A stretch of DNA of 53,094 nt, from assembly GCA_023248545.1 (NCBI GenBank), contig JAHFEF010000012.1, forward strand, positions 1-53,094, in the 5' to 3' direction. Made by a program: the position numbers and the translations under genes. Positions 1 to 7,238 of the stretch are shown here, piece after piece (the first letter of the stretch is position 1; every line of letters begins with the position of its first letter). The DNA comes from Myxococcales bacterium. Lineage in GTDB: Bacteria; Myxococcota; UBA727; JABDBI01. The notes under the pieces are model-generated. The model saw only the letters and a list, made by a program, of their open reading frames with translations. It was not told the DNA's origin and did no database searches.

Positions 1-147
1 GATTCCTCGCATCCGATAGGCCGAGATACGTTGCTCGAGCGCTGCATTGTAAAGCCATTGATGCAATCGCAGCATCGCCCACAGAGCAGCTTCCTGCAGC
101 GCCGTGGGGTACAGTCTGTAGGTGACTTTACGATTGACCTCCCTCAT
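1..147 (-). CDS. tnpB: TnpB/OrfB-type IS605 transposon nuclease, N-terminal fragment
   Basis: The ATG is at 147, reading leftward off the window. The 49 visible codons begin MREVNRKVTYRLYPTALQE and continue with an LHQWLYNAALEQR stretch, the N-terminal helix-turn-helix region of IS605 OrfB/TnpB proteins. TnpB is known as an RNA-guided DNA nuclease that helps retain IS200/IS605 elements. The RuvC and zinc-ribbon parts lie outside the window, so activity cannot be judged. The second copy at the right end differs by a few codons (RKV versus RKI). Confidence 0.8.
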   Translation of the reverse strand, partial: MREVNRKVTYRLYPTALQEAALWAMLRLHQWLYNAALEQRISAYRMRGI

Positions 148-298
148 TTCAGAAACCTAGCCCCAATGAGAATTAAAAAGCAAGAGCCTATTCTGCAATG
201 CGCCAGCCTCTTCGAGGGGTTAATGGCTTCGCCATGCCGCGCTTCACCTCCATCCAAAACTGGTGTTTATGGAGTACTGCGCGGCGGTTCAGATAGAA
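1..298 (-). mobile_element. IS605-type insertion sequence, left-hand partial copy
   Basis: About 290 bp here match, as a reverse complement and with few differences, the last 300 bp of the window. The shared block runs from the window edge to about position 298, where the interrupted DUF1016 gene begins. It contains the first 49 codons of a tnpB-like gene reading off the window edge and about 150 bp of upstream element sequence. The right copy has an extra CCAT. The exact element end cannot be fixed because the octamer TCTATCTG just inside the junction is present at both sites. Confidence 0.8.
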
Positions 299-565
299 GG
301 CCTTAATTCTAAAGACATTCGATTTTGAGAACCCCTCTGTGCCGGGGAAATTATTCTGCAGATCCTGAGCCAGCTTTCCAATAAAACCAGCCCCCCATTT
401 CTCATTTTTCTGCTTATCAACGATCATCTTCCCAATCTCCCAGTAGAGCTTAATAAGTTCATGGTTGACACTTAAGGCCGCCTTTACTTGGGCTGAACGA
501 ATCTTCTCTTTAAGATCTCGAAGCAGTTGGGGATAACCAGGCGGCATTTTGACCAAGGATTTCAT
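188..565 (-). pseudogene. DUF1016/YhcG-type PDDEXK nuclease, truncated by the IS element
   Basis: Codons from about 565 down to 300 encode a typical DUF1016 N-terminal domain: a YPQLLRDLKEKIRSAQ helix, then VNHELIKLYWEIGKMI, then KSNVFRIKAFYL. After that the reading frame runs into the IS sequence and stops at 188. The C-terminal PDDEXK nuclease domain of this family is absent, so the gene is disrupted. The remainder may lie beyond the IS outside the window. The start at 565 is chosen because longer versions would overlap the divergent gene at 642. No clear ribosome site is visible. DUF1016 proteins often accompany restriction and other conflict systems, which fits the neighbour. Confidence 0.7.
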
Positions 566-641
566 GGTCGCACTATAGAGCACAAACACTGCCAAGGGCC
601 AGTGGTGTTTCTCTACTGCCATGATAGGCTGAGGCCTCCAA

Positions 642-2990
642 ATGGCGTCCATACAGGAAATATCAAATCGGCTCGCAGAAATCGAGCGCGAGAAAAAGCA
701 ACTTCTCGAAGCGCTTGTACTTCTTCAAAAGCCTGAGGCCCCTCAATCTATCAGCGACGCTGAAAAGATTCGACTTTTTCTGTCACTATTTCGATGCCGT
801 GGGTCTGTATTCCCCAAACTATGGGAGAACTCAGCCAAAGGAATCAAAGGCTACTCGCCAGCCTGTGCCAACGAATGGAAGCCAGGCATCTGTCAGAAGC
901 CAAAGATTAAGTGTTCAGAATGTCGCCATCAATCCTTTTTAAAACTTGACGAGAAGGCTGCCTTGGAACACCTGCAGGGCAAATCCACGATTGGAACCTA
1001 TGCGATTCGAGAAGATGACCGATGTGTATTTTTAGCAGCCGATTTCGATGGCGACGGTTTTGCCGAGGATGTTCTTGCTTATAAAGCAGCAGCTTTAAGG
1101 CTTGGGCTTGAAGTTGCCATTGAACGCTCGAGGTCTGGAAACGGCGCACATGGTTGGATTTTCTTCTCCGAAGCAATCCCTGCAAGAACTGCTCGTCAGT
1201 TGGGCACTCTCATCGTTGCCCGCGCAAGCACACATCGACACATGCGCCTAGAAACCTACGATCGTTTCTTCCCAAACCAGGACTTCTTGCCCAAGGGTGG
1301 TTTCGGCAATTTGATTGCTTTGCCACTTCAATATAAGCCAAGACAAGCTGGAAACACGGTGTTTATCGACGATGAGTTTAGGCCTATTGAAGACCAGTGG
1401 CGTTTTTTATCTGATTTCAAACGTCTCTCCGAAAGAGAAATTCAATCCCTGCTTGAAACTCATTTGCCCGGCCTATCAGGTCTATGTTTAGAAGCGGACA
1501 CTTCTATTGTTGTTGCAGAAAAAGCGCTCGACATTGTCCAAGAGGCTTCAAAAAACAGTGTCTGCCCTGAGCAGATTGAATTCGAAATTTGCACTCAGCT
1601 GGCCATCAAGCTCGAAAATCTTCCCTCTCATCTCATTGCTGCTTTCAGGCGGGTAACGACCTTTGCAAACCCGAAGTTTTTTGAGCTCGAAAGACTACGC
1701 TTCTCGACTTGGAAAACACCGCGTTATATTTTTTGTGGAGAGCTACTCGACAATCGCCTGATTCTCCCGAGGGGGGCCTTGGAGCCCTGTTTAGAAATCT
1801 GCAAGCAGACCGGCGTAAAAGTCATTTTGAAAGACTCCAGACATTCAGGGAAGAAGAACAAGTTTGCATTTCAAGGTAAGCTCTCAGCTGAACAGAAAAA
1901 ATGCATTCAGGCAGTTCTTCCTCATGAATATGGCGTTTTAGTCGCACCACCTGGAGCAGGAAAAACAGTCATGGCTTGTGCCATCATGGCTAAGCGAAAA
2001 TTGCCGACGCTGATTTTAGTACATCGCATGCCGCTTTTAGAACAATGGCGCTCTCAAATAGCGGTCTTTCTGGGAATTGATCCTAAAAAAGTAGGCGTCT
2101 TTGCAGGGGCCAAGAGAAAACAAAGCAACCTAATTGATATCGGCATGCTGCAGACTTTGAGCAACATGGATAACCTAGGCGAAGTCCTGAAGGGCTATGG
2201 GCAGGTCATTATCGATGAGTGCCACCACCTGCCAGCAGTTTCGTTTGAGGCCATTCTGAAGCAATGCCCAGCCAAGTTCGTATTGGGTCTTACTGCTACG
2301 CCCTATCGAAAAGATGGTCACCAGAAGATTATTCATTTCCAGTGTGGGCCTGTTCGCCATGCCATGACAACAGTTGACGGTGTTGAACTCACGAAGCAGC
2401 TGATTGTTCGAGAAACTTCGTTTATGCCACCTGAAGAACTTGGGCCAAAACCCCAGATTCAGCAAATCTGGAAAACGTTGGTCGAAGATAAAGGTCGATT
2501 AGCGCTTATGGCCTCAGATATTTTGCAGGCCCTCGAAAATGGTCGATTCCCTTTGGTTATTTCCGAACGCAAACAGCATCTGGTTCTTCTTGAACAAGCC
2601 ATACGAGAGCAAAATTCCACCATCAAAGATCTTCGAGTGATTTCTTTGATTGGGGGAATGGGTAAAAAAGAAAGAGCAGGCTCGCTCGATGCCATCAACA
2701 GCATGGCGGAATCAACCACTAAACCATGTGTTTTAGCCACGGGGTCACTGATTGGCGAAGGATTTGATTTGCCGGCACTGGATACGCTTTTTGTGACGAT
2801 GCCGGTCTCTTTCAAGGGTAAGTTGATTCAATATGCAGGCCGGATTCACCGGGCAGCCGCAGGAAAAACAAGAGCGATGGTGTATGACTACCTGGATTCT
2901 TCAAGTGCATTGACGGTCTCCATGTTTCGCAAGCGACAGGCGGCCTACAAAAAGATGGGCTATGAGGTGTCTGCGTGGGAGTTGCTTTAA
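642..2990 (+). CDS. TOTE-type archaeo-eukaryotic primase fused to SF2 helicase
   Basis: 782 residues. After a short coiled-coil N-terminus and a Cys-containing segment (about 70-100, with CSEC), residues 105-260 look like an AEP primase-polymerase domain of the TOTE conflict-system type. Its acidic motif is DFDGDGF with D134 and D136, followed by an ERSRSGNGAH motif with H170 and FPNQDFLPKGGFGNLIALP. The C-terminal half is a superfamily 2 helicase: Walker A APPGAGKT near 435, DECHH near 523, GLTATP near 548 and QYAGRIHR near 730. The family is proposed to act in conflict with mobile DNA; that role is inference here. A GAGG lies 7 nt before the ATG. It is divergent from the truncated DUF1016 gene and 30 bp ahead of a methyltransferase gene. 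Confidence 0.8.
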   Translation: MASIQEISNRLAEIEREKKQLLEALVLLQKPEAPQSISDAEKIRLFLSLFRCRGSVFPKLWENSAKGIKGYSPACANEWKPGICQKPKIKCSECRHQSFLKLDEKAALEHLQGKSTIGTYAIREDDRCVFLAADFDGDGFAEDVLAYKAAALRLGLEVAIERSRSGNGAHGWIFFSEAIPARTARQLGTLIVARASTHRHMRLETYDRFFPNQDFLPKGGFGNLIALPLQYKPRQAGNTVFIDDEFRPIEDQWRFLSDFKRLSEREIQSLLETHLPGLSGLCLEADTSIVVAEKALDIVQEASKNSVCPEQIEFEICTQLAIKLENLPSHLIAAFRRVTTFANPKFFELERLRFSTWKTPRYIFCGELLDNRLILPRGALEPCLEICKQTGVKVILKDSRHSGKKNKFAFQGKLSAEQKKCIQAVLPHEYGVLVAPPGAGKTVMACAIMAKRKLPTLILVHRMPLLEQWRSQIAVFLGIDPKKVGVFAGAKRKQSNLIDIGMLQTLSNMDNLGEVLKGYGQVIIDECHHLPAVSFEAILKQCPAKFVLGLTATPYRKDGHQKIIHFQCGPVRHAMTTVDGVELTKQLIVRETSFMPPEELGPKPQIQQIWKTLVEDKGRLALMASDILQALENGRFPLVISERKQHLVLLEQAIREQNSTIKDLRVISLIGGMGKKERAGSLDAINSMAESTTKPCVLATGSLIGEGFDLPALDTLFVTMPVSFKGKLIQYAGRIHRAAAGKTRAMVYDYLDSSSALTVSMFRKRQAAYKKMGYEVSAWELL

Positions 2991-3020
2991 ACGGGTGAGC
3001 ATCAAGAGGGAAAGATCAAT

Positions 3021-3779
3021 ATGAGCAATCCACGCACAGAACAAATCGGTCATGCATATGATCAGCTTTTCAAAGATGGCTACTTTAACGAGAAAAAGGG
3101 CGATAACAGTTCTTACTTATATGGCTTATTAGCAAATCAAATCCCGGAGACAACATCCAGCATCCTTGAAGTTGGACCTGCGGGTGGGATTTTCATGGAA
3201 AAGCTTCTTAAAGAAAAACAGGCCATTCGCCATGTAACACTTGTTGAAATTTCTCGGGAAAGTTTGATTGCCTCTGAAAAGAGACTTAAAACCATCATTG
3301 AAAGCAGAAATGGAACCGTCGTGGCAATTCCTGATGACATTCTGCATGCATATCCCGACCTTCACAAATACGATGCTGTTATCGCGTCATATATGGGTGA
3401 ATATGTAAGTGACCAGATAAGCCCTGAGCAATACATAGAGCGCTTATTGGAACTCGTAAAACCAAGAGGAGTGTTAGTTTATGCCGATATGGTGAGTACT
3501 GGAGGCCAAAAACTTATGAAACCTGACTTGTTGTGTGACTTCTGGAAACTAAGAAGCGCCTATCAAAAAGCAGGACGTTCGCTTCCAGTTATGGGTTTAT
3601 TTAAAAGCCTTTTGCTGATGGGTCTATATGCTCAACCATCTTTCAAGAAACTTGATAAATATCATGAGCAATACGATTTCCCAGAAAACGCATGGAAAGC
3701 CGTTGCCGCTGCATACCCAGGGAGTAGTCTTGTCTTTCCTACTTCAATTACGGGAATTTTAACTATCCCAAAGCGATAG
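3021..3779 (+). CDS. Class I SAM-dependent methyltransferase, substrate unknown
   Basis: 252 residues with a Rossmann methyltransferase core. The glycine motif VGPAGG is at 51-56, and strand 2 ends in an acidic residue (LVEIS, E76) that would bind the SAM ribose. The VIASYMGEY stretch near 115 occupies the motif IV position, but without an NPPY/DPPY signature, so a nucleic-acid base substrate is not indicated. An AGAGGG precedes the ATG, and the gap to the primase-helicase gene is only 30 bp, so the two may be co-transcribed. Whether it belongs functionally to the primase-helicase is unknown. Confidence 0.75.
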   Translation: MSNPRTEQIGHAYDQLFKDGYFNEKKGDNSSYLYGLLANQIPETTSSILEVGPAGGIFMEKLLKEKQAIRHVTLVEISRESLIASEKRLKTIIESRNGTVVAIPDDILHAYPDLHKYDAVIASYMGEYVSDQISPEQYIERLLELVKPRGVLVYADMVSTGGQKLMKPDLLCDFWKLRSAYQKAGRSLPVMGLFKSLLLMGLYAQPSFKKLDKYHEQYDFPENAWKAVAAAYPGSSLVFPTSITGILTIPKR

Positions 3780-3841
3780 GTGCTCTCCGCCTTTGTGGGC
3801 TCATTGCACTTTGTCGCTATCTGGCATATGGCCTAATATGT

Positions 3842-4843
3842 ATGAAAAATCATATTAAAACTGTCGAATTGTATGAAATTCAACCTGCAGATTTTAGACC
3901 TCAGGTTCAGGTTGCGGCTTGTTATGTCGAACATGGTGGCTGCCTCCTCCTTCTACAGAGGGCCGCAAATAAGACAGAGCCGGGTCAATGGGGGGTGCCT
4001 GCCGGGAAACTTGAACTGGGTGAAACCGCTGAACATGCTGCAAGACGGGAACTGTTGGAGGAAACTGGCATTTCTCTGGACGCCAACTCGAAGGTTTCAT
4101 ACCTGCGCTCGCTGTACATACGAAAGCCCAACATCGATTACATCTACTATATGTTTAAGGTAACTTTTACGTCAAAACCAGAAGTCTCTCTGAACAACGA
4201 GCATCAAGCCTATCATTGGGCTAGCCAGCTCGACATTGCTGATATGCCGCTGATGGCAGGCGCCAGAGAATCTCTTGAGTATTATCGAATTGATTTACAA
4301 AAAGAGTTTTACTTCATCCGACATGGACAAACAGATCACAATGTTTTGGAAGGACAAGATAAGGGCGTTCACCCCGACGATTCACCACTTAACCTGACAG
4401 GCATCGAACAAGCGAAACGCGCTAAACCCGTTATCGATTCACTGCCTATTAGGACGGTCTGCTTAAGCCCGCTTCGGCGCGTGAGGGAGACGGTTGACGT
4501 TGTGATGTCTGATCGGTCATTTAATCACTGTGTCATCGATAATCTCGGTGAATGCTCGGCGCAAATCTGGCATGAAATGGTGCACACTAAGATACATGGG
4601 GACCCCACGGAACAGTTTATTAGCAGAGTCAAAACTGGCCTAAATCAGGCTCGTTCGATGCCTGGTCCCGTCTTGATTGTTGCTCACGGTGGAGTCCACT
4701 GGGCTATTTGTCATTTGCTGGGCATCGAGGAACATGATTGGGCCATTGGGAACTGCGTGCCGGTGCGATTCTCGTTGAATGACAATGGAGAGTGGGCTGC
4801 ATCCTATCAGTCAAACGCCCTGACCGTCCATCATTTTTTGTGA
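3842..4843 (+). CDS. Nudix hydrolase fused to histidine phosphatase (MutT1-like layout)
   Basis: 333 residues with two catalytic domains. The first, about 20-145, carries a complete Nudix box with G55, E61, R69-E70, E73-E74 and G76, in the segment GKLELGETAEHAARRELLEE. The second, about 155-325, is a phosphoglycerate-mutase-like histidine phosphatase with R160-H161-G162 and the second histidine H282 in VAHGGVHW. The same domain order occurs in mycobacterial MutT1, which hydrolyses oxidised nucleotides and diadenosine polyphosphates. A similar role, with the phosphatase domain acting on the product, is inference. The substrate could equally be another nucleoside diphosphate derivative. Confidence 0.85.
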   Translation: MKNHIKTVELYEIQPADFRPQVQVAACYVEHGGCLLLLQRAANKTEPGQWGVPAGKLELGETAEHAARRELLEETGISLDANSKVSYLRSLYIRKPNIDYIYYMFKVTFTSKPEVSLNNEHQAYHWASQLDIADMPLMAGARESLEYYRIDLQKEFYFIRHGQTDHNVLEGQDKGVHPDDSPLNLTGIEQAKRAKPVIDSLPIRTVCLSPLRRVRETVDVVMSDRSFNHCVIDNLGECSAQIWHEMVHTKIHGDPTEQFISRVKTGLNQARSMPGPVLIVAHGGVHWAICHLLGIEEHDWAIGNCVPVRFSLNDNGEWAASYQSNALTVHHFL

Positions 4844-4882
4844 AGTGATTTCGTTTTTAAATACCTTTCTATTTGGCTTGGC

Positions 4883-6166
4883 TTATGGATTAGAGGTTGA
4901 CGCTGCGTGCAAAGCTTTGACCATAGGTTCCTTCTTAAGTTCCACGGCTCGCCGCAGTGGCGCGTAGCCATGTTCATCTTTTGCATTTGCATCAGCTCCA
5001 TGGGCAAGAAGCAATTGCACGTCTTCAAGACCCCCGAACTCGGTCGCGATATGAAGTGGCGAAGCGACTATTTCCATGTTGAGAACTTTTAGATTGGTGT
5101 CCACTTTTGCTTCTTCAACCAGAAATCGGGTAATTTGATGAAGGTCTTTTTGTCCCAAGATCTCCGAAAACAGAACTGCTGCCAATGGACTAAAATATCC
5201 CTCAATTCCAGAAAAGAGCGTTTTCGGATCTTGGACATCTTTGTAATAGCCTCTCAGTTTTGAAATAAACTCGTTGGTCGACAGGGCGGTTCGGTTATAG
5301 AGCCTGTCTGATAGATACTGACTCATAATAGCAATGAGACAATGTTTCCGGAAGAGTTCAACGTCTGACTGAGTCCATTTTGGAATAGTAAGATTGCTGT
5401 CAAAGTTCACAGGGAACAGAGCTTCTTTGTGGTATTTTCTAACCATGTTTCGAAGATCAGCATAAAATTTAAGCAATTTTTCTTTTTGCTGAATCATAAA
5501 GGTCTCAGGGTGATAAAGACCAACTTCGAAATTAGTATCAAATCGAAGGGTCGTAACCTGCTTCTGCCCATTTACTTGAAGCCAAACTGCAATTCCTCCG
5601 CCTTCAGAAATGGCTCTAACAAAGTCATTGGCAATAATCGTAAATGGGTTAGTTTTTTCGTTTGCTTCCAAAAAACTTCGTGACAGTCTTTCGGTTATCA
5701 CGCGAATTGACAACATATGTGGATCGGTCAAAGCAAACAGAAGAGACCCTTCTGGTAATTCTTCTACATCCTTCAAGGAGGCACCACCATGGCATGAATC
5801 GACCCAAACCAAAATCGGCCCTTTTGCCGTTCTCGAAGCAGCTTGAAAAATCGATTTTGTAGTGGAGTAGTTTGGAAGCGTGCCAACATAGTGATTCCCC
5901 TCTGGATCAGGGCCTCCATGAGCGAACAGAATCAAAATATTTTGACTTCCTGAGGAAGACACAAAAGAGAGTTTTTTAAAATCTTTTACGGTAGGCTGAG
6001 TGACACAATTACCCACCACCACGGTGTCCGTCAGATGGTCTAAAAAATTGCTCTCTCGGTGAAACAAGTCACCACCACACACCAAAACTTTATTTTGGCT
6101 GTTTGGAACTGAGCAATGAGACCCAGACAAAAGAATGACAAAAAATAACACAAATATTTTATTCAC
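4883..6166 (-). CDS. Secreted lipoprotein with caspase-like domain and C-terminal ankyrin repeats
   Basis: 427 residues from a GTG start. The N-terminus MNKIFVLFFVILLSGSHC is a lipoprotein signal peptide with Cys18 as the likely lipidation site. Residues about 27-185 have the layout of a caspase/peptidase C14-like fold: ILILFAHGGP supplies a candidate catalytic histidine (H83), and ILVWVDSCHGG supplies a candidate nucleophile (C125) after a hydrophobic strand. Residues about 350-420 hold two ankyrin repeats (SPLHIATEFGGLEDVQLLLA and the next unit). The middle is helical and unassigned. No Shine-Dalgarno sequence is evident. The gene converges on the Nudix gene with a 39-bp gap. The caspase call rests on two motifs only; a structure prediction would decide it. 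Confidence 0.6.
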   Translation of the reverse strand: MNKIFVLFFVILLSGSHCSVPNSQNKVLVCGGDLFHRESNFLDHLTDTVVVGNCVTQPTVKDFKKLSFVSSSGSQNILILFAHGGPDPEGNHYVGTLPNYSTTKSIFQAASRTAKGPILVWVDSCHGGASLKDVEELPEGSLLFALTDPHMLSIRVITERLSRSFLEANEKTNPFTIIANDFVRAISEGGGIAVWLQVNGQKQVTTLRFDTNFEVGLYHPETFMIQQKEKLLKFYADLRNMVRKYHKEALFPVNFDSNLTIPKWTQSDVELFRKHCLIAIMSQYLSDRLYNRTALSTNEFISKLRGYYKDVQDPKTLFSGIEGYFSPLAAVLFSEILGQKDLHQITRFLVEEAKVDTNLKVLNMEIVASPLHIATEFGGLEDVQLLLAHGADANAKDEHGYAPLRRAVELKKEPMVKALHAASTSNP

Positions 6167-6248
6167 TTGGCTACTGTAACGTGCTTACAAATCTAAACGC
6201 AACTGACACATCAAGAGCACTATGAAAAAATTCACAGATTTCACTCGG

Positions 6249-6365
6249 TTTTCAAAACAACTTTGTTTTAGCATGATTTTTCTTACACGTGCATGGTGCA
6301 CATGTAAGAAAGCCGTTTCCATAATCCGATCAAGAAATAGGAAACGGCAACCAACTAAGGTCGAG
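6249..6365 (+). repeat. Dispersed two-hairpin intergenic repeat, copy 1
   Basis: The copy begins with a TTTTCAAAA palindrome, then the box TTTGTTTTAGCATG at 6262-6275. Hairpin 1 is at 6282-6308: arms CTTACACGTGCA and TGCACATGTAAG, loop TGG, one internal mismatch. Hairpin 2 is at 6312-6348: a perfect 9-bp stem of GCCGTTTCC and GGAAACGGC. It ends with CTAAGGTCGAG. The same order of parts with compensating base changes is found at 17222-17358, and the 5' part alone at 52720-52744. It lies between the caspase-like gene and tRNA-Lys. It contains no ORF of its own. Confidence 0.75.
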
Positions 6366-6403
6366 ACCCACATAAGAAACGGCGAAACGCACTAACACTT
6401 CAG

Positions 6404-6479
6404 TGGTGGGCCCGGTGGGAATCGAACCTACAACCGCCGGATTAAGAGTCCATTGCTCTACCAATTGAGCTACGAGCCC
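6404..6479 (-). tRNA. tRNA-Lys (anticodon CUU), CCA encoded
   Basis: Read on the minus strand, the acceptor arms GGGCTCG and CGGGCCC pair fully with one G-U. The D arm is GCTC...GAGC. The anticodon loop is CTCTTAA, giving anticodon CTT for lysine AAG codons. The T arm has the TTCGATT loop with one A-C mismatch in the stem. The discriminator A is followed by an encoded CCA at 6406-6404. Total 76 nt. Confidence 0.95.
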
Positions 6480-6516
6480 ACGAATTTGCACGGGAATCTG
6501 TCGCAAAAGCAAAGAC

Positions 6517-6545
6517 TTGTCAAGATTGAAGAATTGTATTATATT
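6517..6545 (+). promoter_or_regulatory. Promoter of vapBC, predicted leaderless
   Basis: A -35 box TTGTCA (6517-6522), a 17-bp spacer and a -10 box TATATT (6540-6545) lie just before the vapB ATG at 6553. Only 7 nt separate the -10 box from the ATG, so transcription should begin at or next to the start codon. CTTGTCAAG at 6516-6524 is a small palindrome over the -35 box and could be part of the VapB operator. Confidence 0.65.
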
Positions 6546-6552
6546 TGAATAC

Positions 6553-6813
6553 ATGGCGCATACAAGCATCATGACTGTCCGACTCGATTCGGATTTGCTC
6601 GCAGCTCTGAAAGAACGTGCGAAAAAAATTGGCCGAAGCGTATCGGCTGAGGTGGCACAGATGATCAAACAACACGTGCTTCCAATGAGAAGCAAGCCAA
6701 ACACAATCCCCAAAAGCGAAGGGATGTTTAGCCAATTCGATGCTCCGACCTTGGAAGAGTTGCGTGACTCTCGAAAAATTTACACCCAGAAAATCGGTGC
6801 ACTATTGCCATGA
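6553..6813 (+). CDS. vapB: VapB/FitA-type ribbon-helix-helix antitoxin
   Basis: 86 residues. The N-terminus (SIMTVRLDSDLLAALKERAK, then KIGRSVSAEVAQMI) is a ribbon-helix-helix DNA-binding domain of the Arc/MetJ class. The C-terminal tail after about residue 50 would wrap the toxin. The stop overlaps the vapC start in ATGA (6810-6813), the usual arrangement for translational coupling. A longer TTG-initiated form from 6517 is in frame, but its start would lie inside the promoter. No Shine-Dalgarno sequence precedes the ATG at 6553, in keeping with a leaderless message; an internal ATG at 6571 is possible. Confidence 0.8.
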   Translation: MAHTSIMTVRLDSDLLAALKERAKKIGRSVSAEVAQMIKQHVLPMRSKPNTIPKSEGMFSQFDAPTLEELRDSRKIYTQKIGALLP

Positions 6814-7205
6814 AGAAATTCGTACTGGATACGCACGCCCTCGTTTGGCACCTGTCGCTCCCAAAGCGCCTAGGGAAAGCAGCTCATCGTGTCATGACGC
6901 AAGTAGACCAAGGTAAAGCCATGGCACTTATCCCCGCCATTGTCGCGGTTGAACTGGCATTGCTGCGAGAAACAGGTCGTCGTGTACCGGGTCCCCCTGA
7001 ACTGCAGGCTTTGATTCAAGCCCATCCCGGTTTTCAAATTCTGCCCATGGATTTGGCTCAGGCAACTGAATTCATGTTGCTTGGATATCTGCAAGATCCA
7101 TTTGATCGCCTGGTTGTTGCTGCCGCACGCGTCTCTTCAGTTCCGCTGTTAACCGCCGATGAACGTATCACGCATTCCAGCCTTGTCCCAATTATTTGGG
7201 ACTAG
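6810..7205 (+). CDS. vapC: VapC-type PIN-domain ribonuclease toxin
   Basis: 131 residues with the PIN fold: VLDTHALVWHL at the N-terminus (D7), a conserved glutamate in VAVELALL, DPFDRLVVAAAR and a final LLTADERI strand with its acidic residue. These acidic residues bind metal in PIN nucleases, which cut tRNA or rRNA when not held by VapB. It overlaps vapB by 4 nt and converges on prfB after a 33-bp gap that holds a G-rich stretch. Confidence 0.85.
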   Translation: MKKFVLDTHALVWHLSLPKRLGKAAHRVMTQVDQGKAMALIPAIVAVELALLRETGRRVPGPPELQALIQAHPGFQILPMDLAQATEFMLLGYLQDPFDRLVVAAARVSSVPLLTADERITHSSLVPIIWD

Positions 7206-7238
7206 ACTTCATTGGTGGAGAGGGGCCGGGGGTGAGGT

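Noticed and set aside
4831..5028. Small ORFs opposite or out of frame in the ankyrin region
   Set aside because: They shadow the 3' end of the caspase-like gene and have no ribosome site.
6262..6275. CRISPR-like GTTTTAG motif in TTTGTTTTAGCATG
   Set aside because: No spaced repeat array, spacers or cas genes; the box is part of the dispersed hairpin repeat.
6517..6552. Longer vapB starting at TTG 6517
   Set aside because: The TTG is the -35 box of a good promoter and would be transcribed only from further upstream; residues 1-12 do not resemble a ribbon-helix-helix protein.
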